Of a DNA stretch of 64,000 nucleotides, positions 29,380 through 38,302 are shown piece by piece (the stretch's first letter is position 1; every line of letters begins with the position of its first letter). Source of the stretch: Pseudomonas sp. C2B4 (lineage in GTDB: Bacteria > Pseudomonadota > Gammaproteobacteria > Pseudomonadales > Pseudomonadaceae); contig NZ_JABFMU010000019.1 of NCBI RefSeq assembly GCF_013359695.1, positions 32,333-96,332 on the forward strand, read 5' to 3'. Position numbers and translations under genes: made by a program. The notes beneath the pieces were generated by a model that made no database searches, was not told the DNA's origin, and saw only the letters and a program-made list of their open reading frames with translations.

Positions 29380-30186
29380 TTATTCCAGGATCGTCACCGG
29401 CATGCCGACTTCAAGCCGGCCATTGCTGTCATTGACCAGATTCTGGCCAAACATCGCACCATCGGCCTCGGCACGGTATTTCTGCAAGGTGGCCAACGGT
29501 TCGCGATCTTCGCTGCGTACACCGGTTTGCGGGTCGATGGTCGTCAGAATGCAGCGTGAGCAAGACTTGACCACGCGGAACTCGACATCGCCGATGCGAA
29601 TGCGTTTCCAGCCATCCTCGGCATAGGCGTCACTGCCTTCGATCACCAGATTCGGTCGAAAACGCAGCATTTCCAGCGGACGACCGACCCGTTGCGACAG
29701 ATCCTCCAGCGACGCCTGGCCGATCAGCAACAGCGGGAAACCGTCGGCGAACGCCACTTGATCGTCATCCTTGCCGTAACCCGCCTGGGTAGTGCGTGCC
29801 CGATCCAGTGGCACTTGCACCAGGCGCGTGGGTTTGCCGATGAACTCACTGACCCAGGCTCCGGCGGCGTCGCCCGCATCCGGTACGCGCAAGGTGTCGC
29901 GCCAGATGGTCACGCCGCGCAATTCAGCGTCGCTGCCAGGCAAAGCGATATCGATCGGTGTATGGCCCGGCGCACTGAGGGTCAGCCCGCCATCGGCATT
30001 CCACAACGCCGATAGTTGGCTCATCTGCGCCACCGCCCGCTGGGTCAGGAAGCGCCCGCTGGCCTCGTCCACCAGCATCCAGCGTCGATCTCCGTCCAGC
30101 CCCAGCTTGTCGAGGCCGACCTGCTGCAAGGTTTCGCCCTTGCCGGATTTCAACGGATAACGGTAAAGCGCGCTCAGACGCAACAT
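29380..30186 (-). CDS. MOSC-domain protein, YcbX/mARC type
   Basis: 268 residues from ATG 30186 (GGGAG upstream). An N-terminal beta-barrel MOSC_N domain (M-L-R-L-S-A-L-Y-R-Y-P-L-K-S) is followed by a MOSC domain (about 120-265) with the conserved cysteine in K-S-C-S-R-C-I-L-T-T-I-D-P, the likely molybdenum ligand. YcbX-type enzymes use molybdenum cofactor to reduce N-hydroxylated bases. It lacks the C-terminal ferredoxin domain present in E. coli YcbX, so a separate electron donor would be needed. Molybdenum cofactor genes lie about 6 kb away. Confidence 0.82.
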   Translation of the reverse strand: MLRLSALYRYPLKSGKGETLQQVGLDKLGLDGDRRWMLVDEASGRFLTQRAVAQMSQLSALWNADGGLTLSAPGHTPIDIALPGSDAELRGVTIWRDTLRVPDAGDAAGAWVSEFIGKPTRLVQVPLDRARTTQAGYGKDDDQVAFADGFPLLLIGQASLEDLSQRVGRPLEMLRFRPNLVIEGSDAYAEDGWKRIRIGDVEFRVVKSCSRCILTTIDPQTGVRSEDREPLATLQKYRAEADGAMFGQNLVNDSNGRLEVGMPVTILE

Positions 30187-30256
30187 GGCCAGCTCCCTGG
30201 TGGACAAAAACGTCACCCTATACGAGCTTGATCGCTGAATCAAAGTGCAAAAACCA

Positions 30257-30358
30257 CTGTAGGAGCGAGCTTGCTCGCGAAAAATCCAAGGACGCCGCTG
30301 AGCATCCGGATTTACGCGTTATCGTTCACGACCATCGCGAGCGAGCTCGCTCCTACAG
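30257..30358. repeat. Inverted pair of REP-like elements (CTGTAGGAGC class)
   Basis: Copies at 30257-30280 and 30335-30358 face each other between the cheV stop and the MOSC gene start. Both use the GTAGGAGCGAG variant end. Confidence 0.85.
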
Positions 30359-30363
30359 GGTTA

Positions 30364-31299
30364 TCAGGCGGGCACTTCGTCCAGCATCAGGCGCTGGCGC
30401 ACCACGTCGACCAGTTTGTCCGGCTGGAACTTGGAGAGGAAATTGTCACAGCCGACCTTCTTGACCATCGAGTCGTTGAAACTGCCGGACAAGGACGTGT
30501 GCAGAACCACATAAAGGCCACGCAGGCGCGGGTCGTTGCGGATTTCGGTGGTCAGGCGATAGCCATCCATCTCCGGCATTTCCGCGTCGGTGAAGACCAT
30601 CAGCAGCTTATCGGTCATGTGCACGCCGGTATCGGCCCAGGCCTTGAGCATGTTCAAGGCCTTCAAGCCATCACTGGCAATGTGCATTTTCACGCCCAAC
30701 TGACCCAGGGTGTCGCGCAATTGCGCCAACGCCACATTGGAGTCATCCACCAACAGCACTTCACGGCCACGGGCACGCTCCAGCACCGGGTCGTCAAGCT
30801 TGTCGCGGGACACCTTGGCATTGTAAGGGACGATTTCAGCCAGGACTTTCTCCACGTCGATGATCTCCACCAACTGGTCGTCGACCTTGCTGATGGCAGT
30901 CAGATAATGCTGGCGACCGGCACTGGACGGCGGCGGCAGAATCGCTTCCCAGTTCATGTTGACGATACGGTCTACCCCACCGACCAGAAACGCCTGCACG
31001 GAACGGTTGTACTCGGTCACGATAATCGTACTGTTTGGCCCCGGCACCAGCGGACGCATGCCGATCGCCTGGGACAGATCGATCACCGGCAGGGTCTGGC
31101 CGCGCAAATTGACCACGCCGCAAACGAACGGGTGACGCTGCGGCATCAAGGTCAGTTTTGGCAGTTGCAGGACTTCCTGCACCTTGAACACGTTGATCGC
31201 GAACAATTGCCGTCCGGCGAGCCGGAACATGAGAATTTCCAGGCGATTCTCACCCACCAGTTGCGTACGTTGGTCTACCGTATCGAGAATGCCAGCCAT
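30364..31299 (-). CDS. cheV: Chemotaxis coupling/receiver protein CheV
   Basis: 311 residues from ATG 31299, with AGGAGT six bases upstream; an ATG-less extension further upstream is unlikely. A CheW-like domain (about 15-160: F-A-I-N-V-F-K-V-Q-E-V and V-N-L-R-G-Q-T-L-P-V-I-D-L) is fused to a receiver (about 180-305) with V-D-D-S, the phospho-Asp in F-T-D-A-E-M-P-E-M-D-G, and a switch Thr in L-H-T-S-L. CheV couples chemoreceptors to CheA and is tuned by phosphorylation. It is transcribed from a flagellar sigma factor promoter (31343-31369), tying it to motility genes elsewhere. Confidence 0.93.
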   Translation of the reverse strand: MAGILDTVDQRTQLVGENRLEILMFRLAGRQLFAINVFKVQEVLQLPKLTLMPQRHPFVCGVVNLRGQTLPVIDLSQAIGMRPLVPGPNSTIIVTEYNRSVQAFLVGGVDRIVNMNWEAILPPPSSAGRQHYLTAISKVDDQLVEIIDVEKVLAEIVPYNAKVSRDKLDDPVLERARGREVLLVDDSNVALAQLRDTLGQLGVKMHIASDGLKALNMLKAWADTGVHMTDKLLMVFTDAEMPEMDGYRLTTEIRNDPRLRGLYVVLHTSLSGSFNDSMVKKVGCDNFLSKFQPDKLVDVVRQRLMLDEVPA

Positions 31300-31342
31300 C
31301 AATGACTCCTGGGCTTGTACTGATGAATTCACTAATAGAGGG

Positions 31343-31369
31343 TTATCGGCTACGTTTGCCAGATCTTGA
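31343..31369 (-). promoter_or_regulatory. Sigma-28 (FliA) promoter of cheV
   Basis: On the minus strand: TCAAGATC, 11 bases, GCCGATAA. The -10 element is a perfect FliA match and the -35 agrees with TAAAGTTT at five of eight positions with exact spacing. Confidence 0.82.
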
Positions 31370-31764
31370 CCCCTCGCAAAATGCCATGCTCAAACATTGA
31401 TGTCACATTAACATCATGCTTTACTGGCGCCGTGATTTTCATCTGCTACTCTTTTTCGGCACGACCACGGTTTGCGCCATAGGTTCCGCTGCGTAAGGGA
31501 TTCCCCTAGCAACAATCAGGCACAACCTGATATTCGCGATATCCAATAGCCATTAATGTGACGCCATTCTCATTGCATGAATGGAGTCAGGCTTTTGTGT
31601 GCGATCGCAGGTCAGTGGCCAACCACCCTCTCAAATAGTTCCCCGGCACGGATTCCAGCCGGCCGGAACGCGATCTCACGACGAAACGGTTACGTCGGGA
31701 CGCCCATCGTCCTCGTCAGCACACACGACATCCCCTCATTAGTCATGACGTTGTGGAGATAAGC
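31370..31764. other. Gene-free stretch upstream of the Hpt-like gene
   Basis: About 400 bases without a convincing reading frame. It contains a near-palindrome GATAT-TCGCG-ATATC around 31531 to 31545 and AT-richer sequence that may hold the promoter of the next gene. I could not assign a specific factor. Confidence 0.5.
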
Positions 31765-32235
31765 ATGCCGGACAATCGTAAAGAGTGGGCGAAGCGGGTT
31801 CCGGAGTTTCTTGTCGAGGCCGAATCACTCCTGGCCAAGACCGAGGAATGCCTGAGTCATTTGCAGCTGATCAGCAATGACAAGGACGCCATCGACTGCA
31901 TGCTCAGCACCCTGCTCAAACTGGCCAGCAAGGCGGACGCCCTTGCACTGGCGGCCGTTTCGGAATTTTCGCTGCACATCCATGGTTTGCTCAATCACGC
32001 GCACAATCATATGGAACTGCACGACGAAGCCCTGAGCGCACTCAAGGACTGCCTGACATTGATCGCCTGGCAACTTGAGCTGATAGACCAGAACACCGGC
32101 CAACTGAGTCTCGATGAAACCGAGCAGACGACCCTGATCGAGGCTTTTGCCTTCCAGGTCGGACAGAGTCAGTTTCAACCGCCTGTTAATTCCAAGCCGT
32201 TCACACTCGTTCCCTACCTGGAGCGACAGGCTTAG
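31765..32235 (+). CDS. Small all-helical protein, possibly a degenerate Hpt-type domain
   Basis: 156 residues from ATG 31765 (GGAGA upstream). There is no signal peptide or membrane segment, so it is cytoplasmic. The segment from about 60 to 115 (S-E-F-S-L-H-I-H-G-L-L-N-H-A followed by amphipathic helices) resembles the helical bundle of phosphotransfer domains, but the canonical H-x-x-K-G site is missing. It stands alone between cheV and a two-component pair. A CheA-P1-like or anti-factor role is possible; the function is unknown. Confidence 0.65.
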   Translation: MPDNRKEWAKRVPEFLVEAESLLAKTEECLSHLQLISNDKDAIDCMLSTLLKLASKADALALAAVSEFSLHIHGLLNHAHNHMELHDEALSALKDCLTLIAWQLELIDQNTGQLSLDETEQTTLIEAFAFQVGQSQFQPPVNSKPFTLVPYLERQA

Positions 32236-32740
32236 ATCCACAGAACTGTGTCGAACTCCACATTTTCAAAATAAAGATTGCGCACTAACTTGGGCGTATT
32301 CATGTCGTAATTGATTAATGCATGCCCATTAACGACAAGCACAAATAAATATCCAACCTCCGGGCAATTGAATGCCTGTCATGACTAGGGTTTTGCCTGG
32401 CGTCTAAAGTCAAGAATCCATGGACAATTGAATTCTTTCCGGCACCGGCCACCACACTTCCCGCGATGGAACTCACACCCGCATTGCTTTGTTTCCTGAC
32501 TCCATGGACATATATCGCATGCGCGACCAACGGTATCTTAAGTGGTATTATGCCGCCCATTAGTTGACGTCAATTAATGGCAATATGATTGCCACGACTG
32601 CAGCCCGATCAAGTTTCAGGTTGAAATTCTTGTACAGAAACTATGCACCGTTGATGTCCATGTACAACATTACAAAACAGAGGCCTGTCAGCGAGCATGA
32701 CCGGTCTGCCCGCAGCGAACATCCATTGGCTCCATCCGCT
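32236..32740. other. AT-rich region before the sensor kinase
   Basis: At least the first 330 bases lack a believable gene. The rest may be the N-terminal coding part of the kinase if an earlier start is used. An 81-residue frame on the minus strand (32315-32560) has no family resemblance and no ribosome site. The base composition is clearly more AT-rich than its neighbours. Confidence 0.5.
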
Positions 32741-33634
32741 ATGTACGCCAGCTTCAAGTCAATCGCCACGTGGCCACCTTCCCGAGAAAACGCGCGCCGG
32801 TTCACGCTGGTGTTATGCGCCTGCTCTACGCTCGGCAGTCTGTTGATCTATGCCCTCTCCATTCACTTGCCGCTGGGTCTGCTGGTGCTCAACATGGCGG
32901 CATTGGGTTGCGTCTGGGTGCAATATCGCCTGTCGCGCAAATCGATCAAGTTTCAACCGCAGGAACTGGCCGATCGCTTGCTTGAGGTCCAGGAAAACGA
33001 ACGTCACCGGCTCAGTCGGGAACTGCATGACGACATCGGCCAGTTGCTGACGGCTGCCAAACTGCAAAGCGACTGGCTCAAACGCCGAATGCCGGAAGAA
33101 CTCCAGGGGCAATGTTCCGTACTGTGCGACACGCTGGAAGAAACACTCGCCAAAGTCCGCGACGTGTCGGCCATCCTCAATCCCCGGCAATTGACCAGCC
33201 TTGGACTCGAAGCCAGTCTGCGCGCACATTTGCTCAAGACGCTGGCTAACACCTCCGTGCACTGGAGCCTGGAATGCCATCAACGCCTGACCGGGATACC
33301 GGAAGAAATGGCCGTGGCGGCCTATCGCATTACCCAGGAAGCCGTCACCAACATTCTGCGGCATGCCCAAGCAAAGAATCTTCTGGTCTGCCTGCAACGT
33401 TTACCGCAAGGCCTGTCACTCTCGATCAGTGACGACGGCCAGGGATTCGCCCCGGCCACGGATCCAGGTCGTGAGGGACAGCGCGGAATGGCCGGGATGT
33501 CGGAGCGGATCCATCAACTGGGCGGCACACTGACCGTGACCAGCGAGCCGGGCAAAGGCACTCAAATCGAAGCTCTCTTCCCCTGGGCGCCCCGCGCGCT
33601 CGAACGGGCCAGTACGAATAAGGTTATGCATTGA
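32741..33634 (+). CDS. NarL-type membrane sensor histidine kinase
   Basis: 297 residues if ATG 32741 is used. The frame stays open back to 32564 (TTG) with other ATGs at 32585, 32654 and 32660, and none has a clear ribosome site, so the start is uncertain. Two membrane helices (about 25-70) are followed by a HisKA_3 box E-R-H-R-L-S-R-E-L-H-D-D-I-G-Q-L-L with the phospho-His, then an ATPase domain with Q-E-A-V-T-N-I-L-R-H-A, D-D-G-Q-G-F and G-M-A-G-M-S-E-R. There is almost no periplasmic sensor part, so it probably senses a membrane or internal signal. It overlaps its response regulator by four bases. Confidence 0.85.
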   Translation: MYASFKSIATWPPSRENARRFTLVLCACSTLGSLLIYALSIHLPLGLLVLNMAALGCVWVQYRLSRKSIKFQPQELADRLLEVQENERHRLSRELHDDIGQLLTAAKLQSDWLKRRMPEELQGQCSVLCDTLEETLAKVRDVSAILNPRQLTSLGLEASLRAHLLKTLANTSVHWSLECHQRLTGIPEEMAVAAYRITQEAVTNILRHAQAKNLLVCLQRLPQGLSLSISDDGQGFAPATDPGREGQRGMAGMSERIHQLGGTLTVTSEPGKGTQIEALFPWAPRALERASTNKVMH

Positions 33635-34287
33635 CTTGTAACTTACTTCTGGTGGATGACCACTCGCTGATCAGGGCAGGCGTGCGCGCCCTGGTGCTGG
33701 ACCTTCCCGGTTACGCGGTAATTGGCGAGGCCAATGACGGCTCGCAGTTGCTGGCGATGGTCGAGCATTTGTCCCCGGACATCGTTCTGCTGGATATTTC
33801 CATGAAGCAGATCGGCGGCCTTGAAGCCTTGCAGCAGCTCAAGCGGATTCGTCCGCAGAGCAAGGTACTGATCCTGTCGATGCACACCGACCCGGCATTG
33901 ATCATGCAGGCGCTGGAGTCCGGGGCGCATGGCTATTTACTCAAGGACACCACGGCCACCGAACTCGAACATGCGCTGGAAGCCTTGCGCAACAACGAAC
34001 GCTACCTGAGCCCGGCCATTGCCCATACCGTTATCACGCAGGCATTGACCCGAACCCAGAAAACGCCCGACCCCGCGGACTCGCACAATCTGACGGCCCG
34101 GCAACTGGAAATCCTGCGATTGATTGTTCGCGGGAAATCCACCCGGGAAATCGCCAACGGCCTGGGCCTGAGCGTCAAGACCGTTGAAACCCATCGTTCG
34201 CAGATCATGAAGCGTTTGCAGATCTTTGATGTGGCCGGCCTGGTGTTGTTCGCCGTGCGCGAGCAGATCATCAGTCTGGACGACTGA
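33631..34287 (+). CDS. NarL/FixJ-family response regulator
   Basis: 218 residues starting at TTG 33631, which overlaps the kinase stop; TAAGG lies upstream. The receiver (1-120) has V-D-D-H, the phospho-Asp in I-V-L-L-D-I-S-M, and K-D after G-Y-L-L. The C-terminal LuxR helix-turn-helix (150-215) has L-T-A-R-Q-L-E-I-L-R-L and S-V-K-T-V-E-T-H-R-S-Q-I-M-K-R-L. It should be phosphorylated by the kinase encoded just upstream. Target genes are unknown. Its last 17 bases overlap the end of the convergent lipid kinase gene. Confidence 0.9.
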   Translation: MTCNLLLVDDHSLIRAGVRALVLDLPGYAVIGEANDGSQLLAMVEHLSPDIVLLDISMKQIGGLEALQQLKRIRPQSKVLILSMHTDPALIMQALESGAHGYLLKDTTATELEHALEALRNNERYLSPAIAHTVITQALTRTQKTPDPADSHNLTARQLEILRLIVRGKSTREIANGLGLSVKTVETHRSQIMKRLQIFDVAGLVLFAVREQIISLDD

Positions 34288-35188
34288 CCGATTCCGTCGC
34301 ACTCAACAGCGGCGAGGTTTCAGGCAAGTGCACCCGAAGTGCTGCCGGCCTAGCCGAGAACCGCAGGTTGTCGCCTTCCAGCGGCTCGCCGTCAAGGTTG
34401 ATGAAGAGGCCTTCAGAAGCCTTGATCTCGACCCATGGCAGGCGGGCCCGCACGAACATGCTTTCGATACCGAAACCATCGGCCAGCAGGCTCTTCAAGG
34501 TCCCAACCACTTCCTGCGGGGCGGGCAAAATGCTGATATCGAGCAACCCGTCGTCAGCCAATGCCTGCGGGCATAACACATGACCGCCGCCTGCCTGCCG
34601 ACCATTCCCGATGCCCAGCGCCAACAGCTCGCCACGCCAATGAAAATCCGGGCCATGCAGCTCGCCATAAGCGGCGTGCAACTCACTGAAGCGTGACAGG
34701 CCCGTGAACAGATAAGCGGCGCCGCCGAGCACCTTTTTCAGCTCCTCGGAGGTATTGGCCGTCACCTGACTGCCAAAACCGCCCGTGGCCATGTTCAAAA
34801 ACACCTGCCCGCCGGCTTCCCCCAGATCAATGGCGCTCGGCGTCACGTCCAGCAGATCCAGCGCCTCGCCAGGCTCCAGAGGAACCCCGGCAGCGCGCGC
34901 GAAATCATTGGCCGTTCCCAGCGGCATCAAGACCAGACTGGCCGGTGTCGAATGTGCAGCCATGGCCTCGGCAATGTCACGCAGGGTGCCGTCACCGCCA
35001 CCGGCAATGATCTGCCTGTAACCGGCGGCCAATGCTTCATTGACCAGGCGCTGAGCGTCGCCAGCCTCCCAAGTCAATCGAACGGCCAGCTCCCAACCTT
35101 GTTCGCGCCTGTTTTCGACGGCCGCACGAACCTCCTCGTTGAGCGCCTGCTTGCCATGCAGAATCAACAGCGCCTTGCGATCGCTCAT
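34271..35188 (-). CDS. yegS: YegS-like lipid/diacylglycerol-type kinase
   Basis: 305 residues. The nucleotide-binding G-G-G-D-G-T-L-R-D motif lies near residue 64 and P-L-G-T-A-N-D-F-A-R near 90, both typical of the DAGK catalytic fold, followed by the beta-sandwich C-domain with N-M-A-T-G-G-F-G and D-G-E-P-L-E-G-D. YegS phosphorylates phosphatidylglycerol in vitro; the physiological lipid is unclear. It is a single gene, convergent with and overlapping the response regulator by 17 bases. Confidence 0.85.
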   Translation of the reverse strand: MSDRKALLILHGKQALNEEVRAAVENRREQGWELAVRLTWEAGDAQRLVNEALAAGYRQIIAGGGDGTLRDIAEAMAAHSTPASLVLMPLGTANDFARAAGVPLEPGEALDLLDVTPSAIDLGEAGGQVFLNMATGGFGSQVTANTSEELKKVLGGAAYLFTGLSRFSELHAAYGELHGPDFHWRGELLALGIGNGRQAGGGHVLCPQALADDGLLDISILPAPQEVVGTLKSLLADGFGIESMFVRARLPWVEIKASEGLFINLDGEPLEGDNLRFSARPAALRVHLPETSPLLSATESVSRPD

Positions 35189-35415
35189 GTGTTGTCACTC
35201 CCGGGATTAAATGGCGTATGGGAGATGTTGACCGCGCTGAACCCGATAAAAGTCGCGCAAGTTCGAATTATTTTGCAGCGAACTTCTTGAGTCCTGTATG
35301 ACGAGATTTTTCTTACAAAACGTGAGGAATCGGCTCAATTGACCAAAGTGTGTGATTGGTACACCTTGATGCCCGTGGTTCCGGTCATTCGCAATGACAA
35401 ACACAAGGACGTGCC

Positions 35416-35727
35416 ATGCACAGTCAGAACCTCAACCTACCGGTCCGTTCGGTTGCACCGCTCGCAGGGAGCCGGGCCAGCCATCAGGCTGAACTCAAAA
35501 ACAGCGTAGAACCCAATGGAGAAGTCGATATGGAACCTCGTGTCGCTGAGCTGGAGACCCGCCTCAAGTGCATCCGAAAAGACATGGAAGCAGTTCACAG
35601 TGACGTCAAATCCATCAAGCACAGGCTTGCCTATGCTGCGGGCGGCGCCGCCGTGGTACTGGGGCTTCTTGGCTGGATCGCCAACAGCCGCTTCGACCAG
35701 CTCGTGACGCTGCTCCTGGCCCATTGA
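35416..35727 (+). CDS. Small membrane protein with coiled coil
   Basis: 103 residues; AAGGA stands six bases before ATG 35416. Residues 40-75 form a predicted coiled coil (E-L-E-T-R-L-K-C-I-R-K-D-M-E), followed by one membrane helix (about 78-95, A-G-G-A-A-V-V-L-G-L-L-G-W). This layout resembles small inner-membrane proteins with a cytoplasmic coiled coil. No named family is recognised. Confidence 0.65.
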   Translation: MHSQNLNLPVRSVAPLAGSRASHQAELKNSVEPNGEVDMEPRVAELETRLKCIRKDMEAVHSDVKSIKHRLAYAAGGAAVVLGLLGWIANSRFDQLVTLLLAH

Positions 35728-35739
35728 TCAGCCATGAAC

Positions 35740-35768
35740 GCAAAACCCGGTTCGAAAACCGGGCTTGC
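35740..35768. terminator. Hairpin between convergent genes
   Basis: CCCGGTT pairs with AACCGGG around a CGAA loop, and GCAA/TTGC extends the stem with a bulge. No long T-run is present, so it may be a weak terminator for the small membrane protein gene and moeA. Confidence 0.6.
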
Positions 35769-35790
35769 GTGGCAACACGACGAAGGGGGG

Positions 35791-37017
35791 TTAACTGATG
35801 ACTTCGCTCAAAGGAATGAAGTACACACTATCTCCAGCAACCAGCGTCCGACCTTCCAGCACCTCTACTAACCCATCGGCCCAGGCGGCACTGCGCAACA
35901 CCCCGGAACTCTGATTCCTGTAGATGATGGCCCGTCCGTTTTCCAGGCGACCGCGCAGATATTCACGTCGATTCCCGGCTACGGGCCAGTCAAACCCGGC
36001 TGGCACTTGCACCTTCAGCGGCTCCACCTGTTTGACGCCCTGACGACGCAAAAGATAAGGCCTGGCCAATAAGGCAAAGGTCACCAGCGTCGACGCCGGA
36101 TTGCCGGGAAGCCCGATGACCGGTACGCCGCGGAAATGCCCGAATGTCAGGGGTTTGCCAGGCTTGATGGCGAGCTTCCACAAACTCAACTCTCCCTCTT
36201 CCCGTAAGGCGATGCCCAGAAAATCAGCCTCCCCCACCGACACGCCACCCGTTGAAAGAATCAGATCGACATCTTTCAATTCGCCAAGTCGAGTACGCGT
36301 AGCGACCAGATCATCGGGAAGAATGCCAGCGTCGATAACTTCACAGCCTAAACGGCGCAACCAGCTGCAAAGCAGAACACGATTGCTGTTATAGATCTGT
36401 CCGGGGCCCAGGGTCTGTCCTGGCTCAATCAACTCATCCCCGGTCGACAACACCGCCACGCGAACCTTGCGAATCACGTCCAGCTCGGCGCAACCCAGCG
36501 AAGCGGCGAGACCTTGTTCTATCGGCCCAAAACGCGTACCCGCCGGCAGAATCAGTTCACCGACCGTGGTTTCCTGGCCTTGTGGACGAATGTTTTGTCC
36601 AATGGTCAGTGTTTCGGTGAAACGCACGCGCTCATCCGCCAGCACTTCGGTATTTTCCTGCATCTCGACACAGTCGGCGCCGGCAGGAACAGGCGCCCCG
36701 GTAAAGATTCGCGCACAGGTTCCAGGCTTCAAGGCGTCCGGTGCCTGCCCGGCAAAAATCTTCTGGCTCACGACCAGTGGCTCGCCGGCCCAGTCGGCCT
36801 TGCGCAGGGCATAACCGTCCATGGCGCTGTTGGGCCACGGTGGCAGATCCAGCGTCGACACCAGATCGTCGGCCAACACCCGCCCCGTAACCTGTGCCAA
36901 TGGCAAGCGCTCGCGATCGACAATCCTTGAGGCGTCAGCCATTTCCAGCAAACGCGCCAGGGCCACTTCCACCGGCATCAGGCTGCCGGTCTTGCCTGGT
37001 TTACCCGCGGGATTCAC
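35791..37017 (-). CDS. moeA: Molybdopterin molybdenumtransferase MoeA
   Basis: 408 residues with the four MoeA domains. Conserved stretches include P-P-W-P-N-S-A-M-D-G-Y-A, R-I-F-T-G-A-P-V-P-A-G-A-D, L-S-T-G-D-E-L, S-T-G-G-V-S-V-G and L-P-G-N-P-A-S. It inserts molybdate into adenylated molybdopterin, the last step of cofactor assembly in the cytoplasm. It overlaps moaB by 17 bases as the downstream member of a two-gene operon. Confidence 0.93.
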   Translation of the reverse strand: MNPAGKPGKTGSLMPVEVALARLLEMADASRIVDRERLPLAQVTGRVLADDLVSTLDLPPWPNSAMDGYALRKADWAGEPLVVSQKIFAGQAPDALKPGTCARIFTGAPVPAGADCVEMQENTEVLADERVRFTETLTIGQNIRPQGQETTVGELILPAGTRFGPIEQGLAASLGCAELDVIRKVRVAVLSTGDELIEPGQTLGPGQIYNSNRVLLCSWLRRLGCEVIDAGILPDDLVATRTRLGELKDVDLILSTGGVSVGEADFLGIALREEGELSLWKLAIKPGKPLTFGHFRGVPVIGLPGNPASTLVTFALLARPYLLRRQGVKQVEPLKVQVPAGFDWPVAGNRREYLRGRLENGRAIIYRNQSSGVLRSAAWADGLVEVLEGRTLVAGDSVYFIPLSEVIS

Positions 37018-37540
37018 AGGGAGCCGCCTGTTTCAGGTGAGTGACGAAATTGCAGGGACGATGCCGCGAATCCAGTTGCTCGCCAAGAATGCCGTCCCAA
37101 CCGGTGCGTACCGCATTGGTCGAACCCGGCAAACAGCAAACCAGCGTGCCATTGGCAAGCCCCGCCAGAGCGCGGGATTGAACGGTCGATGTACCGATGT
37201 CCGCCACCGAAATCTGTCGGAACAGCTCACCAAATCCATCGACCTGTTTATCCAGCAGACAGCTCACCGCTTCCGGCGTGCTATCGCGACCGGTGAAACC
37301 AGTGCCGCCAGTGATCAGCACCACCTGCACGACATCGTCGGCAATCCAGTTGGCGACTTGCGCGCGAATTTTGTAGAGATCATCTTTGAGCAACACCCGG
37401 GCTGCCAGGTTATGGCCGGCAGCCGTCAAGCGGTCGACGAAGACCTGGCCTGAGGTGTCGGTTTCCAGGGTACGGGTATCGCTGACCGTCAGAACCGCGA
37501 TGTTGAGCGGTGCGAAAGGTACATCAGCCTTGGCTTTCAT
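37001..37540 (-). CDS. moaB: Molybdopterin adenylyltransferase-type protein MoaB
   Basis: 179 residues. MogA/MoaB fold: V-L-T-V-S-D-T-R near the start, T-G-G-T-G-F-T-G-R-D near residue 80 and L-P-G-S-T-N-A-V near 140. It adenylates molybdopterin before MoeA acts. It is the first gene of the moaB-moeA pair and divergent from mobA. Confidence 0.92.
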   Translation of the reverse strand: MKAKADVPFAPLNIAVLTVSDTRTLETDTSGQVFVDRLTAAGHNLAARVLLKDDLYKIRAQVANWIADDVVQVVLITGGTGFTGRDSTPEAVSCLLDKQVDGFGELFRQISVADIGTSTVQSRALAGLANGTLVCCLPGSTNAVRTGWDGILGEQLDSRHRPCNFVTHLKQAAPCESRG

Positions 37541-37621
37541 AGGCTCGTCCAGTTGTAGGAGAAACAGCCCGGTGTTATATCACAGCGCCCCATTTTCTCG
37601 CCGCCCCCATGGAGAACTGCC

Positions 37622-38224
37622 ATGACTTCGAAATCGGTTTTTCCGCCCTGCTCCATTCTCCTCCTGGCAGGTGGTCGCGGCCAACGCATGGGCGGCCAGG
37701 ACAAGGGATTGGTGCAATGGCAAGGCGAGCCACTGATTGCCCATCTGCATCGCAAGACACGCCCCCTGAGCGATGACCTGATCATTTCCTGCAACCGCAA
37801 CCAGGAAAAGTACGCGCCCTATGCCGACCAATTGGTTCATGACGACGAAGGCGATTTTCCAGGGCCATTGGCTGGTATTCGCGCGGGTTTGAAAGCCGCT
37901 CGACATACGCATCTACTGGTATTGCCTTGCGATGTGCCACGCATTGACGAGGCGTTGCTCGCCAGCATGCGCGAAACAGCCAGCCAACATCCCGACAAGC
38001 CATTGATGCTGCGACATGACGACCACTGGGAGCCGTTGCTGTGCGTGATCCCCGTGGCACTTCGCGGAAATTTCGAGAGCGCCTGGAACGATGGTGAACG
38101 CAGTCCGGGGCGACTCATGCGAAAGCTGGGCGCAACTGCGCTACAGTGTCCTGACAACGACCCGCGCTTGGCGAACCTCAATACACCGGAACTGTTAAGC
38201 GCGCACAACACTGTGTCAGACTGA
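37622..38224 (+). CDS. mobA: Molybdenum cofactor guanylyltransferase MobA
   Basis: 200 residues. The nucleotidyltransferase start [18 protein letters not shown] is the GTP-binding loop with the conserved Lys, followed by G-P-L-A-G-I-R-A-G and P-C-D-V-P. It links GMP to molybdenum cofactor to form the bis-MGD form used by DMSO-reductase-type enzymes. It is divergent from moaB-moeA across an 81-base gap. Confidence 0.93.
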   Translation: MTSKSVFPPCSILLLAGGRGQRMGGQDKGLVQWQGEPLIAHLHRKTRPLSDDLIISCNRNQEKYAPYADQLVHDDEGDFPGPLAGIRAGLKAARHTHLLVLPCDVPRIDEALLASMRETASQHPDKPLMLRHDDHWEPLLCVIPVALRGNFESAWNDGERSPGRLMRKLGATALQCPDNDPRLANLNTPELLSAHNTVSD

Positions 38225-38302
38225 CAGCACCCGAGGAACTTGCACGTGCCGTACACGTCTGAAGCTCAGTAACCAAAAGTATTCAATTTCGGAGACACAC
38301 CC

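Noticed and set aside
31577..31762. 61-residue plus-strand frame before the Hpt-like gene
   Set aside because: No ribosome site and no recognisable sequence; probably upstream non-coding DNA.
32315..32560. 81-residue minus-strand frame in the AT-rich gap
   Set aside because: No family resemblance, no ribosome site, and low-complexity composition.
35280..35307. AlgU-type promoter starting with GAACTT before the small membrane protein
   Set aside because: The -10 at the right distance (CGAGA or GAGAT) does not match TCTGA or TCAAA.
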